From Herbiconiux oxytropis (GTDB lineage: Bacteria; Actinomycetota; Actinomycetes; Actinomycetales; Microbacteriaceae), in NCBI RefSeq assembly GCF_024979315.1, contig NZ_JANLCK010000003.1, positions 62,001 through 126,000 of the forward strand: a DNA stretch of 64,000 bases, in the 5' to 3' direction. A model generated the notes under the pieces. That model searched no databases, was not told the origin of the DNA, and saw only the letters and a list, made by a program, of their open reading frames with translations. Positions 24,453-32,123 of the stretch are shown one piece after another. Positions within the stretch are counted from its first letter, which is position 1. Every line of letters begins with the position of its first letter. The position numbers and the translations under genes are program-made.

Positions 24453-26042
24453 GTGACCTCGAACCGCACCCCCCGCCGCGCGCGACGCCTCGTCGGCGCG
24501 CTCGCCGTCGTGGCGGCATCCGCTCTGCTGCTCACGGGCTGCGTCACCTGGTTCACCGGCAGCTACTCCCCGCCGCAGTCCGCCGTCACCCCGGCGGCCC
24601 CCGCCACGACGGCGCCCACCGACGAAGACGTCGCCCCCGAGCTCGAGCCCTTCTACACGCAGCCCCTCTCCTGGGAGTCGTGCGGCGGCCCGTTCCAGTG
24701 CACCACCGCGATCGCCCCGCTCGACTGGGCGAACCCGCAGGACGGCCGCACAGTCGACCTCGCGATCATCAAGAAGGCGGCCTCCGGCGGCGATCGCCTC
24801 GGCTCCCTCTTCGTCAACCCGGGCGGCCCGGGTGGGTCGGCCTACGACTTCGTGGAGCAGTCGGCCGACTACGCGGCACACCCCAGCCTGCAGTCCAGCT
24901 ACGACCTCATCGGCTACGACCCCCGGGGCACCGGTCACTCGGATGCGGTGAAGTGCCTCACCGACCCGGAGAAGGACGCCTGGCTCTACGACATCGTGCC
25001 GGGGGAGCGCGGCTCGGAGGAGTGGATCGCGGCCTACACCGCCAACGCGAAGGGCTTCGCCGACAAGTGCGCCCAGAACACGGGCGACCTGCTCGAGTTC
25101 ATCGGCACCGAGAGCACGATCCGCGATCTCGACATGCTGCGCGCCCTTGTGGGCGACCCGGCACTGAACTACCTCGGCTACTCCTACGGCACTCTGCTCG
25201 GGGCCGAGTACGCCGAGGAGTTCCCCGACAAGGTCGGCCGCATGGTGCTCGACGGTGCCGAGGATCCGGCCTCGAGCGGCTTCGACATCACGATCTCCCA
25301 GGCGGAGGGCTTCGAGCGCGCTCTCACGAGCTACCTCGACGCCTGCACGAGCGGTTCCGGCTGCTGGTTCGACGGCACCACCGAGCAGGCGCTCGCGAAG
25401 ATCCAGGATCTGCTGGCCGAGGTCGACGAGAGCCCACTCAAGGGCAGCGACGGCCGCGAGCTGGGCTCGTCGAGTCTGCTCACCGCGATCTTCTACCCGC
25501 TCTACAACGAGGCGAACTGGGGCTACCTCGACACCATGTTCCTCGCCGTCGACCAAGGGCAGGCCGACTTCGCCCTGCAACTGGCGGATGCCTACAACAG
25601 CCGCAACGAAGACGGCACCTACGCCGACAACCTGATCGAGTCGTTCAATGCCATCTCGTGCGCCGACTACCCCGCCATCACCGATCCCGCCGTCATCGCC
25701 GAGCAGAACGAGCGGCTGATCGCGGCTTCTCCCACGGTCGGCCCGTACTGGACCTACGGTGACATCGCGTGCGCGCAGTGGCCCTTCCCCTCCACGCGCG
25801 TGCCCGACACGGTCACTGCGGCGGGCTCCGCTCCGATCCTCGTGGTGGGCACGACCGGCGACCCGGCCACGCCCTACAAATGGGCCGAGGCGTTGGCCGG
25901 TCAGCTCGAGAACGGTCACCTCGTGACCTTCCAGGGCGAGGGGCACACCGCCTACAACTCGTCGAGCTGCGTGTCGGATGCCGTGGACGCCTACTTCCTC
26001 GACGGCACGGTGCCCTCCGCCGATCCCGAGTGCACGAGCTGA
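24453..26042 (+). CDS. Secreted lipoprotein alpha/beta-hydrolase (TAP-like peptidase)
   Basis: Exported peptidase of 529 residues related to Streptomyces tripeptidyl aminopeptidase and SlpD/E. The N-terminus has Arg residues, a hydrophobic core and lipobox LLTGC, so the protein is probably lipid-anchored. The oxyanion region is NPGGPGGSAYDF; the nucleophile serine is in LGYSYGTLLG; the acid is in VVGTTGDPATP; the histidine is in EGHTAYNSS. The C-terminal TAP-like domain (about 430-525) contains the last two. It probably removes short peptides from protein N-termini outside the cell. The TetR gene follows after 11 bp. Confidence 0.88.
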   Translation: MTSNRTPRRARRLVGALAVVAASALLLTGCVTWFTGSYSPPQSAVTPAAPATTAPTDEDVAPELEPFYTQPLSWESCGGPFQCTTAIAPLDWANPQDGRTVDLAIIKKAASGGDRLGSLFVNPGGPGGSAYDFVEQSADYAAHPSLQSSYDLIGYDPRGTGHSDAVKCLTDPEKDAWLYDIVPGERGSEEWIAAYTANAKGFADKCAQNTGDLLEFIGTESTIRDLDMLRALVGDPALNYLGYSYGTLLGAEYAEEFPDKVGRMVLDGAEDPASSGFDITISQAEGFERALTSYLDACTSGSGCWFDGTTEQALAKIQDLLAEVDESPLKGSDGRELGSSSLLTAIFYPLYNEANWGYLDTMFLAVDQGQADFALQLADAYNSRNEDGTYADNLIESFNAISCADYPAITDPAVIAEQNERLIAASPTVGPYWTYGDIACAQWPFPSTRVPDTVTAAGSAPILVVGTTGDPATPYKWAEALAGQLENGHLVTFQGEGHTAYNSSSCVSDAVDAYFLDGTVPSADPECTS

Positions 26043-26053
26043 GTGCCGGCCCG

Positions 26054-26782
26054 ATGAGCATCCCGGAGCCGGGCCTGCGCGAGCGCAAGCGCCGGGCCAC
26101 ACGCCGTCGCATTCAGCTCTCCGTGCTGCGGCTCACGGCCGAGCACGGCCTCGACCAGGTCACGATCGACGACATCAGCCGCGACGCCGGGGTCTCGCCG
26201 CGCACGTTCTTCAACTACTTCCCCACGAAGGAGGACTCGCTCGCGGGGGATCTCCCGATGACCTTCGACGAGGAGACCGCGCGCCGGTTCGAGGCTCTCG
26301 GGCCGGACGGCGATCCGCTCGGCGACCTCATCGCGATCATGGCCGAGCAGGCCGACGCTGAAGCCGACGGCGCCGTCGACCCGGAGCTGCACCAGCTCCG
26401 ACGCCGGCTCGTGGCCGACTACCCGCAGATCGTGGCGCTCAAGATGGACAGGGTGCGGGCGTTCGAGGCCACCGTGAGCGCGTCGGTGGCGAAGCGGCTG
26501 GCGGCGGGCGGCGCAGGATCGAGCGGCTCGGGATTGAGCAGCGCCGGATCGGTCAGCGCCGGGGCCTCGACGAGCGACCCGAGCGACCCGAGCGACCCGA
26601 GCGACCCGGTCGATCCCGAGATCGCCGAGCGGGCGCGCCTGATCAGCCTGCTCGTGCTGACGGTCGCGCGAGCGGCCTGGACCTCGTGGCTCGAGCATCC
26701 GGAGTCGGCATCGCTGCGGGAGCTGCTGCTGCGCTCGCGTGCGCGGCTGCACGAGGTGGCGGGGGCGGCTGCTCGCGGTTGA
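26054..26782 (+). CDS. TetR/AcrR-family transcriptional regulator
   Basis: One-component repressor of 242 residues from ATG 26054. The N-terminal HTH is clear: RRATRRRIQLSVLRLTAEHG followed by VTIDDISRDAGVSPRTFFNYFPTKED. The ligand-binding part is a helical domain interrupted at about residues 155-185 by a Ser/Gly-rich linker that ends in four SDP repeats. It lies 11 bp behind the TAP-like peptidase gene in the same direction and could regulate it; no operator was found. The ligand is unknown. Confidence 0.87.
   Translation: MSIPEPGLRERKRRATRRRIQLSVLRLTAEHGLDQVTIDDISRDAGVSPRTFFNYFPTKEDSLAGDLPMTFDEETARRFEALGPDGDPLGDLIAIMAEQADAEADGAVDPELHQLRRRLVADYPQIVALKMDRVRAFEATVSASVAKRLAAGGAGSSGSGLSSAGSVSAGASTSDPSDPSDPSDPVDPEIAERARLISLLVLTVARAAWTSWLEHPESASLRELLLRSRARLHEVAGAAARG
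26572..26607 (+). repeat. Four 9-nt tandem repeats inside the TetR gene
   Basis: GAGCGACCC occurs four times in direct succession (starts 26572, 26581, 26590, 26599), encoding repeated Ser-Asp-Pro in the linker of the TetR protein; a diverged fifth unit (VDP) follows. Confidence 0.9.
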
Positions 26783-26851
26783 GGGTGTGCGCCGGGGCTT
26801 TCCGGATCGGCTATGCTTTGTTGCTGTGCCGCTCGTGAAGCGAACGGCCAG

Positions 26852-26927
26852 GCCGCCTTAGCTCAGTCGGCAGAGCGATTCACTCGTAATGAATAGGTCG
26901 TGGGTTCGATTCCCACAGGCGGCCCCA
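26852..26927 (+). tRNA. tRNA-Thr (CGT) with encoded CCA
   Basis: Acceptor GCCGCCT/AGGCGGC, D-arm with AGCTCAGTCGGCAGAGC, anticodon stem TTCA/TGAA around CTCGTAA (anticodon CGT), and T-arm GTGGG-TTCGATT-CCCAC. Discriminator C26924 is followed by an encoded CCA (26925-26927). The final A is the first base of the next gene's ATG. Confidence 0.94.
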
Positions 26928-27910
26928 TGACTGAACCAATCCGCTGGGGGATCCTCGGCACCGGTGGCATCGCCTCCACGTTCGTGACCGACATCCAGGC
27001 CGCGGGTCTCGCGGTGTCCGCGGTGGGATCGCGTCGCGCCACGAGAGCCGAGGAGTTCGCCGGCCGTTTCGGGATCGCCCGTGCGCACGCGAGCTACGAG
27101 GCCCTCGTGGCCGATCCGGAGGTCGACGTCATCTACGTCGCCACCCCGCATCCGTTCCACGCCGAGAACGCGCTGATGGCCATCGCCCACGGCAAGCACG
27201 TGCTCGTCGAGAAGCCGTTCACGCTCAACGCCGCCGAGGCCGAGCGCGTGCTGACCGCCGCCGACGAGGCGGGCGTCGCGCTGCTCGAGGCGATGTGGTC
27301 GCGGTTCCTGCCTCAGATGGTGCGCATCCGGGAGATCATCGCCTCAGGCACTCTCGGCGACGTGCGCACCGTGCTCGCCGACCACCAGCAGCTCCTCCCC
27401 TCGGATCCCTCGCATCGATTGCAGTCGCCCGAGCTCGGCGGGGGAGCCCTGCTCGACCTGGCCATCTACCCGGTGTCGCTCGGCGTGGATCTGCTCGGCC
27501 TGCCCACCGGCGTGCTGGCCCACGCCAGCATGACCGCCACCGGGGTCGACCGCCAGACCGCGATCATCCTCGAGCACGAGGGCGGCCGCCAGTCGGTCTC
27601 GCACAGCGCACTCGACACCGCAGGTCCTGTGCGGGCGGCGATCGTGGGCACGCTCGCCCGGATCGAGATCGACCGCACCTGGTACGCGCCCACGACGTTC
27701 CGCGTGATCGACCCCGACGGCCGCGTGCTCGAGAGCTTCGAGCCCGCGAGCGGCGAGCAGGGCATGCGCTACGAGGCTCTCGAGCTCGAGCGGATGATCC
27801 GGGCCGGCGAACGCGAGAGCCCGGTGCTCCCGCACGCCGAGACTCTCGCGATCATGCGCACGCTCGACGACATCCGCGCCCGGATCGGCCTCCGCTACCC
27901 GGGCGAATAG
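26927..27910 (+). CDS. Gfo/Idh/MocA-family oxidoreductase
   Basis: NAD(P)-dependent sugar or polyol dehydrogenase of 327 residues. The Rossmann domain starts IRWGILGTGGIASTFV and contains DVIYVATPHPFHAEN and the signature EKPFTLNAAEAE with the catalytic Lys. The C-terminal alpha/beta domain includes GGGALLDLAIYPVSL with the usual Asp and Tyr. The substrate is unknown, though the dihydrodiol/xylose dehydrogenase-like branch is plausible. ATG 26927 shares its A with the 3' end of tRNA-Thr; there is no room for a Shine-Dalgarno outside the tRNA body. An upstream in-frame start at 26900 would lie inside the tRNA. Confidence 0.88.
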   Translation: MTEPIRWGILGTGGIASTFVTDIQAAGLAVSAVGSRRATRAEEFAGRFGIARAHASYEALVADPEVDVIYVATPHPFHAENALMAIAHGKHVLVEKPFTLNAAEAERVLTAADEAGVALLEAMWSRFLPQMVRIREIIASGTLGDVRTVLADHQQLLPSDPSHRLQSPELGGGALLDLAIYPVSLGVDLLGLPTGVLAHASMTATGVDRQTAIILEHEGGRQSVSHSALDTAGPVRAAIVGTLARIEIDRTWYAPTTFRVIDPDGRVLESFEPASGEQGMRYEALELERMIRAGERESPVLPHAETLAIMRTLDDIRARIGLRYPGE

Positions 27911-27991
27911 CGCAGGCCGAGGACTCGGGACGGCGGTTCCGCATCGGGCTCGGCTCAACGGCTGCGGCACGGCGTGTCGAGCGAGGCCGGG

Positions 27992-27997
27992 TACCAT
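27992..27997 (+). promoter_or_regulatory. -10 box TACCAT for the DD-peptidase gene
   Basis: TACCAT ends 7 nt before ATG 28005. It overlaps the earlier in-frame ATG 27996, which argues for 28005 as the leaderless start. Confidence 0.45.
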
Positions 27998-28004
27998 GGC
28001 ATCG

Positions 28005-29759
28005 ATGTCGGACGACGAGAACCCTCGCACACGACGCGAGCTCCGCGAAGCGGAGGCTCGCGCGGCCGAGACGAGCCGGGGCGCGGATGCCGCGGACCGG
28101 GCGCCCGGGGAGAGCTCGGCAGGCCAGCCGGAGTGGGCGACCGCCGACACCGCACCTACGGCGATCATCCGGCCGGCCACCGCGGATGTGCCCGTGCCCG
28201 TGCCCGTGCCGGCGCCCGCGCCCGCGGTAGCGGCATCGCGCGACAGCATCGCGCCTGCCGCACCGGCCCCGTCCGCCGCGACGGGCGACGAGGCAGCCGC
28301 CACCACCGCCACTGCTACCACCCCCGCCGCCCCCGGCTTCCGAGCGCGCATCAGCCGCCACCCCCGCGCCTGGGCCGTGGCCGCAGCGGCGACAGCCGTG
28401 GTGCTGCTCGGCGGTGGCGCCTTCGCCGCCGGTGCCGCCGTGGGGGCCGGCGACCCGCAGAGCGCGCCGATCGCAGCCGCCACCGACGTGGCATCCGCGA
28501 CGCCGACCCAGACCCCCACGCCGACCCCCACTCCGGAGCCCCGCCCGGTTCCGCAGGCCGCCGCGGCGCCCGCAGCCCTCCGCACCTGCTCGGTGGCGGG
28601 TCTCGCGGCAGACCCCCGCCTCGGCACCTTGTACGGCAGCGTGCGCAACGCCGCCACCGGCGAACTCCTCTTCGACCGGGCCGGAACGACCCCGGCACGC
28701 ACAGCGAGCGTCATGAAGGTGCTCTCGAGCGCGGCGGCCCTGGCGGTGCTGGGCCCCGATCACCGCGTGCCCACCACCGTGGTCAAGGGCACCGAGCCCG
28801 GCCAGGTCGTGCTCGTGGGGGGTGGCGACATCACGCTCGCGAGCAACGGCTCCAACGTCTACGAGGGCGCGGCGAGCATGCAGGACCTCGCCGCCCAGAC
28901 CAGCGCGGCCTGGGAGGCCGACCCGAGCACGGCCGGCACCTCCATCACGTCGATCGTGCTCGACGCGAGCGTGTTCTCAGGCGACCGCTGGCAGCCGTCG
29001 TGGCTGCGCAAGGAGCAGGTCGACGGCTACTCCTCCGAGGTCACGGGCCTCCAGGTCGACGGCGACCGCGCGGAGCCGGGAGCCAACGTGTCCACTCGCA
29101 GCGACAACGCGGTGCTGCGCGCGGGCCAGGCGTTCGCGCTCGCCCTGGGGGCACCGGATGCGGCACTCGCGGAGGGGCTCGCCCCCGCCGGTTCGCCGCA
29201 GCTCGGCCAGGTGCTCTCGGCGCCCGTGTCGACCATGGTGCAGGAGGCACTCCTGCGCTCGGACAACACCGAGGCCGAGATGCTCGCCCGCCTCGTGGCC
29301 GTGCAGCTCGGCGTGGGCAACGACTTCGCGGCGCTGCAGACCGCCATTCCGCAGGCGCTCGCCACCTACGGGCTCGACACGAGTGCGCTCGTGATCGCCG
29401 ACGGCTCGGGCCTCAGCGATGACAACGGCGTGCCCACCGACTTCCTCAGCCGCCTTTTCATCAAGATCAACGCGCACGAGGGCGACCTCGGCGTGATCGC
29501 GGCCGGCCTGCCTGTCGCCGGCCAGAGCGGCACCCTCGCGGGGCGGTTCGGCGGGTCGCCCGCAGCCGGCAGCGTCATCGCGAAGACCGGTTGGATCGAC
29601 ACCGGTTACACCCTCTCCGGCATCGTCAGCGCCGGCGACGGCAGCGTGCTCACGTTCGCGTTCTTCGCCCTCGACGACGTGGACGACAGTGCCCGCGCGG
29701 CCCTCGACGAGCTCACGACCGGCGTCTACGAGTGCGGAAACAACCTCTCCGATCTCTAG
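28005..29759 (+). CDS. dacB: D-alanyl-D-alanine carboxypeptidase/endopeptidase (PBP4, S13)
   Basis: Exported peptidoglycan DD-peptidase of 584 residues. A charged cytoplasmic head and a long Pro/Ala-rich segment (to about 105) precede one membrane helix (about 120-145), then a Thr/Pro linker (PTQTPTPTPTPEP). The S13 catalytic motifs follow: SxxK in ARTASVMKVLSS, SxN in LRSDNTEAEM and KTG in VIAKTGWIDTGY. It removes terminal D-Ala or cleaves cross-bridges. The long cytoplasmic N-terminus is unusual for PBP4 but seen in actinobacteria. The TAG stop is also the beginning of the -10 box of the next gene. Confidence 0.9.
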   Translation: MSDDENPRTRRELREAEARAAETSRGADAADRAPGESSAGQPEWATADTAPTAIIRPATADVPVPVPVPAPAPAVAASRDSIAPAAPAPSAATGDEAAATTATATTPAAPGFRARISRHPRAWAVAAAATAVVLLGGGAFAAGAAVGAGDPQSAPIAAATDVASATPTQTPTPTPTPEPRPVPQAAAAPAALRTCSVAGLAADPRLGTLYGSVRNAATGELLFDRAGTTPARTASVMKVLSSAAALAVLGPDHRVPTTVVKGTEPGQVVLVGGGDITLASNGSNVYEGAASMQDLAAQTSAAWEADPSTAGTSITSIVLDASVFSGDRWQPSWLRKEQVDGYSSEVTGLQVDGDRAEPGANVSTRSDNAVLRAGQAFALALGAPDAALAEGLAPAGSPQLGQVLSAPVSTMVQEALLRSDNTEAEMLARLVAVQLGVGNDFAALQTAIPQALATYGLDTSALVIADGSGLSDDNGVPTDFLSRLFIKINAHEGDLGVIAAGLPVAGQSGTLAGRFGGSPAAGSVIAKTGWIDTGYTLSGIVSAGDGSVLTFAFFALDDVDDSARAALDELTTGVYECGNNLSDL

Positions 29760-29762
29760 ACT
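29757..29762 (+). promoter_or_regulatory. -10 box TAGACT for nicotinamidase, overlapping dacB stop
   Basis: TAGACT ends 6 nt before ATG 29769. Its first three bases are the dacB stop codon. Confidence 0.5.
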
Positions 29763-29768
29763 GGGAGC

Positions 29769-30362
29769 ATGGCGAAGGCTCTGTTCATCATCGACGTCCA
29801 GAACGACTTCATCGAGGGCGGTGCCCTCGGCGTCACCGGCGGCACGGCCGTGGCGGAGGGGATCTCGCGGCTGCTCGCCACGCATCCCGACACCTACGAG
29901 TTCGTCATCGCCTCGCGCGACTGGCACGACCCGGAGAACGACAACGGGGGGCACTTCGCCACGACCGAGGCCCCCGACTTCGTGACCACGTGGCCCGTGC
30001 ACTGTGTCGCAGGAACCTACGGTGCCGAGTACCACGACGAGCTCACCACGCGCGCCATCGACCATCACGTGCGGAAGGGTCAGGGTCAGCCGGCCTACTC
30101 CATCTACGAGGGCACCACCGAGGAGGGCGGCACCGTGCACGAACTGCTCGACGCGAACGGCGTCACGGAGGTCGACATCGCCGGCCTCGCCACCGACTAC
30201 TGCGTGCGCGCCTCGGCGCTCGACGCGCTCGAGCACGGCCGCCGGGTGCGCATCATCACCGATCTCGTGGCGGGGGTGTCTCCGGATGCGTCGCGCGCCG
30301 CCATCGCCGAGCTCGCCCACGCGGGCGCCGACCTCGTGACCTCGGACCTCGTCGACCGCTAG
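29769..30362 (+). CDS. pncA: Nicotinamidase (isochorismatase superfamily)
   Basis: Enzyme of 197 residues hydrolysing nicotinamide to nicotinate in NAD salvage. The triad is Asp9 (IIDVQNDF), a lysine near 103 in HVRKGQGQ, and nucleophile Cys145 (LATDYCVRAS). The metal site is in SRDWHDPENDNGGHFA: Asp51, His53 and His62. The cis-peptide VHC segment (TWPVHCVAGT) is also present. Length and motif spacing match PncA. It is preceded by a leaderless promoter and converges with the pucR-type gene; the gene ends lie in an 18-bp tandem duplication. Confidence 0.93.
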   Translation: MAKALFIIDVQNDFIEGGALGVTGGTAVAEGISRLLATHPDTYEFVIASRDWHDPENDNGGHFATTEAPDFVTTWPVHCVAGTYGAEYHDELTTRAIDHHVRKGQGQPAYSIYEGTTEEGGTVHELLDANGVTEVDIAGLATDYCVRASALDALEHGRRVRIITDLVAGVSPDASRAAIAELAHAGADLVTSDLVDR

Positions 30363-30386
30363 GCCGGTGTCGACCGTTAGGCCGGT
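30351..30386. repeat. 18-bp tandem duplication at converging gene ends
   Basis: GTCGACCGCTAGGCCGGT (30351-30368) is followed directly by GTCGACCGTTAGGCCGGT (30369-30386), differing at one base. Copy 1 carries the pncA stop (TAG) and copy 2 the minus-strand stop (TAA) of the PucR gene. Confidence 0.9.
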
Positions 30387-32020
30387 CGGGACGGGCGGGC
30401 CAGCTCGAGGGCCGCGAGGAGCGCCCAGAGCTCGGCGCGGCCCTGGAACGTGTCGAGGGGCACGCCGAGGCGGTCGGCGAGGGAGTCGATGCGCAGCCGC
30501 AGACTGTGCCGGTGGAGGCCCAGCTCGCGGGCGGCCGGATCCCACCGCCCGTTGTGCCGCAGCCACACCTCGGCGAAGCGCAGTGACTCCCGGCCCTCGG
30601 CCGATCTCAGGAGCGGCGCGAGTCTGGCGCGCGCCACATCGGCCACCGATCCTGTCGCCAGCAGACCGAAGAAGCTCTGGTTCACGAGCTGCGAGAAGTC
30701 GGCGACGCGACCCGCCGGCGCCCCCTCGGCCGCCCGCACCGCCTGCGTGAGTGCCACGTTCAACTCGTCCCAGCCCGCCGGATCCGAGACGCCCGCCGTC
30801 GCCGAGTGCGCCTCGAGGAACGCGCGCTCGCCGCGCACGCGCCCCTGGTCGACGAGCAGCACGAGGTGCTCGCCCGTGGTCACCGTGAAGTAGCCCGTGC
30901 GTGGGCGCGCCGCCCGCCGCTCGAGGCTGTCGTGGAGGGCCGGCGTCACCGACGGCAGCGGGATGGCGAACACCTGGAACGGCTCGCCGGGGAGCACGAT
31001 CCGGATGGCGCCGGCCGCGCGCCGCACGGTCTCGACGCCGCCGTCGCGGAGCAGCTGGAACAACTGCTCCATGATCGTGCGGTGGCTGATCCGCAGATCC
31101 TCCGCGTGCTCGAGCGACACGTCGGCGAGGGCGGTGAGAACCGTCGCGACCGCCTCGTCGCCCGCGTCGAAGGGATCGGCCCGCGCCCAGGCGATCACTC
31201 CGTGGGTGCGGCCAGGGGCCCCGAGGGTCTGGGCCGTGCCGGGCCGCCCGCCGGCCGAGAAATCTGATCGCGACCGCGGCCCGGTCCCGGCACCAGACCG
31301 TTCCGGTGGTCCGTCCAGCCCGCCGGAGCCGGCCTCTCCGCGGACTTCGCCCATCATGGAGACCATCGATTCCGTCTGCGGGTCGGATGCCGCAGGGGTT
31401 GTCGAAGTGCGCGCCAGCAGCCGCTCCACCTGCTCACGGAGGCCGGCGGCGGCCCCCGAACCACCGCTGCCTCCCGCGTGCTCGATCACCTGCGCGTCTG
31501 CGTCGAACACCCACACCTCCGCGCCGAGTGCCGCGGCCGCTACCCCCACGGCGGCTCCGAGCCCGCCGCCGCCCACGGCCGCCTGCGCGATGTCGTTCTG
31601 CGCCGCGAGCGCCCACTCGACGCGGGCACGAGCCGACTGCGCCTCGTGCTCCGCGATGAACCGCGAGATCGCGATGAACGGAGTGTCGTACGGGATCTCC
31701 ACGAGCGGGATGCCCGCCTCCGCGCACGCCGCCACCAGCTCGGCGGGCGTGCCCTCACGCACGACCTCGGTGCCGAAGCCGATCGCCACCACTCCGACGC
31801 CCGCCAGACGCTGCACATAGCCGCGATAGTCGTCCGCGTCGTAGTTCGCGAACTGGCGGCCCGTGGTGAGGAGGAGCTGGCCCGCACCGACGAACGGAGT
31901 CGGGTCGGGGAGGTCCGAGTTGTGGGCCCAGTCGACCGCGTAGTCGTGCAGATCCTGCGGCGTCAGGAGGTCGATCGCGAAGTCCTGCTCGGCGAGGACG
32001 AGATCGAGGGTGATCGGCAT
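30377..32020 (-). CDS. PucR-family transcriptional regulator
   Basis: Transcription factor of 547 residues. The N-terminal PucR domain (about 5-130) has LDLVLAEQDFAIDLLTP and the KRLAGVGVVAIGFGT-like segment VQRLAGVGVVAIGFG. The middle (about 150-420) includes a GGDEF-like regulatory region and a Gly/Ser/Arg-rich linker around residues 215-260. The C-terminal HTH_30 domain reads WLRHNGRWDPAARELGLHRH and ends RLGVPLDTF. PucR/CdaR regulators activate amine and purine catabolic genes; this one is divergent from gabT, so control of the GABA genes is likely (inference). A TAGGCT box precedes ATG 32020. Confidence 0.88.
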   Translation of the reverse strand: MPITLDLVLAEQDFAIDLLTPQDLHDYAVDWAHNSDLPDPTPFVGAGQLLLTTGRQFANYDADDYRGYVQRLAGVGVVAIGFGTEVVREGTPAELVAACAEAGIPLVEIPYDTPFIAISRFIAEHEAQSARARVEWALAAQNDIAQAAVGGGGLGAAVGVAAAALGAEVWVFDADAQVIEHAGGSGGSGAAAGLREQVERLLARTSTTPAASDPQTESMVSMMGEVRGEAGSGGLDGPPERSGAGTGPRSRSDFSAGGRPGTAQTLGAPGRTHGVIAWARADPFDAGDEAVATVLTALADVSLEHAEDLRISHRTIMEQLFQLLRDGGVETVRRAAGAIRIVLPGEPFQVFAIPLPSVTPALHDSLERRAARPRTGYFTVTTGEHLVLLVDQGRVRGERAFLEAHSATAGVSDPAGWDELNVALTQAVRAAEGAPAGRVADFSQLVNQSFFGLLATGSVADVARARLAPLLRSAEGRESLRFAEVWLRHNGRWDPAARELGLHRHSLRLRIDSLADRLGVPLDTFQGRAELWALLAALELARPSRPA

Positions 32021-32026
32021 GGGGGG

Positions 32027-32032
32027 AGCCTA
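32027..32032 (-). promoter_or_regulatory. -10 box TAGGCT for the PucR gene
   Basis: Read on the minus strand TAGGCT ends 6 nt before ATG 32020. Divergent from the gabT promoter; the 103-bp gap should contain the PucR binding site, which I cannot identify. Confidence 0.5.
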
Positions 32033-32110
32033 ATCGATGCGGCTGACAGTCTGGCTCACATCGCGGCGAAGTCTGCCGGAACGGCACGGGCTATCGGGCT
32101 GCCGGCGACC

Positions 32111-32116
32111 TACAGT
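32111..32116 (+). promoter_or_regulatory. -10 box TACAGT for gabT
   Basis: TACAGT ends 7 nt before ATG 32124 and supports this start over the open frame that extends back to 32037. Confidence 0.5.
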
Positions 32117-32123
32117 GAGTGCC

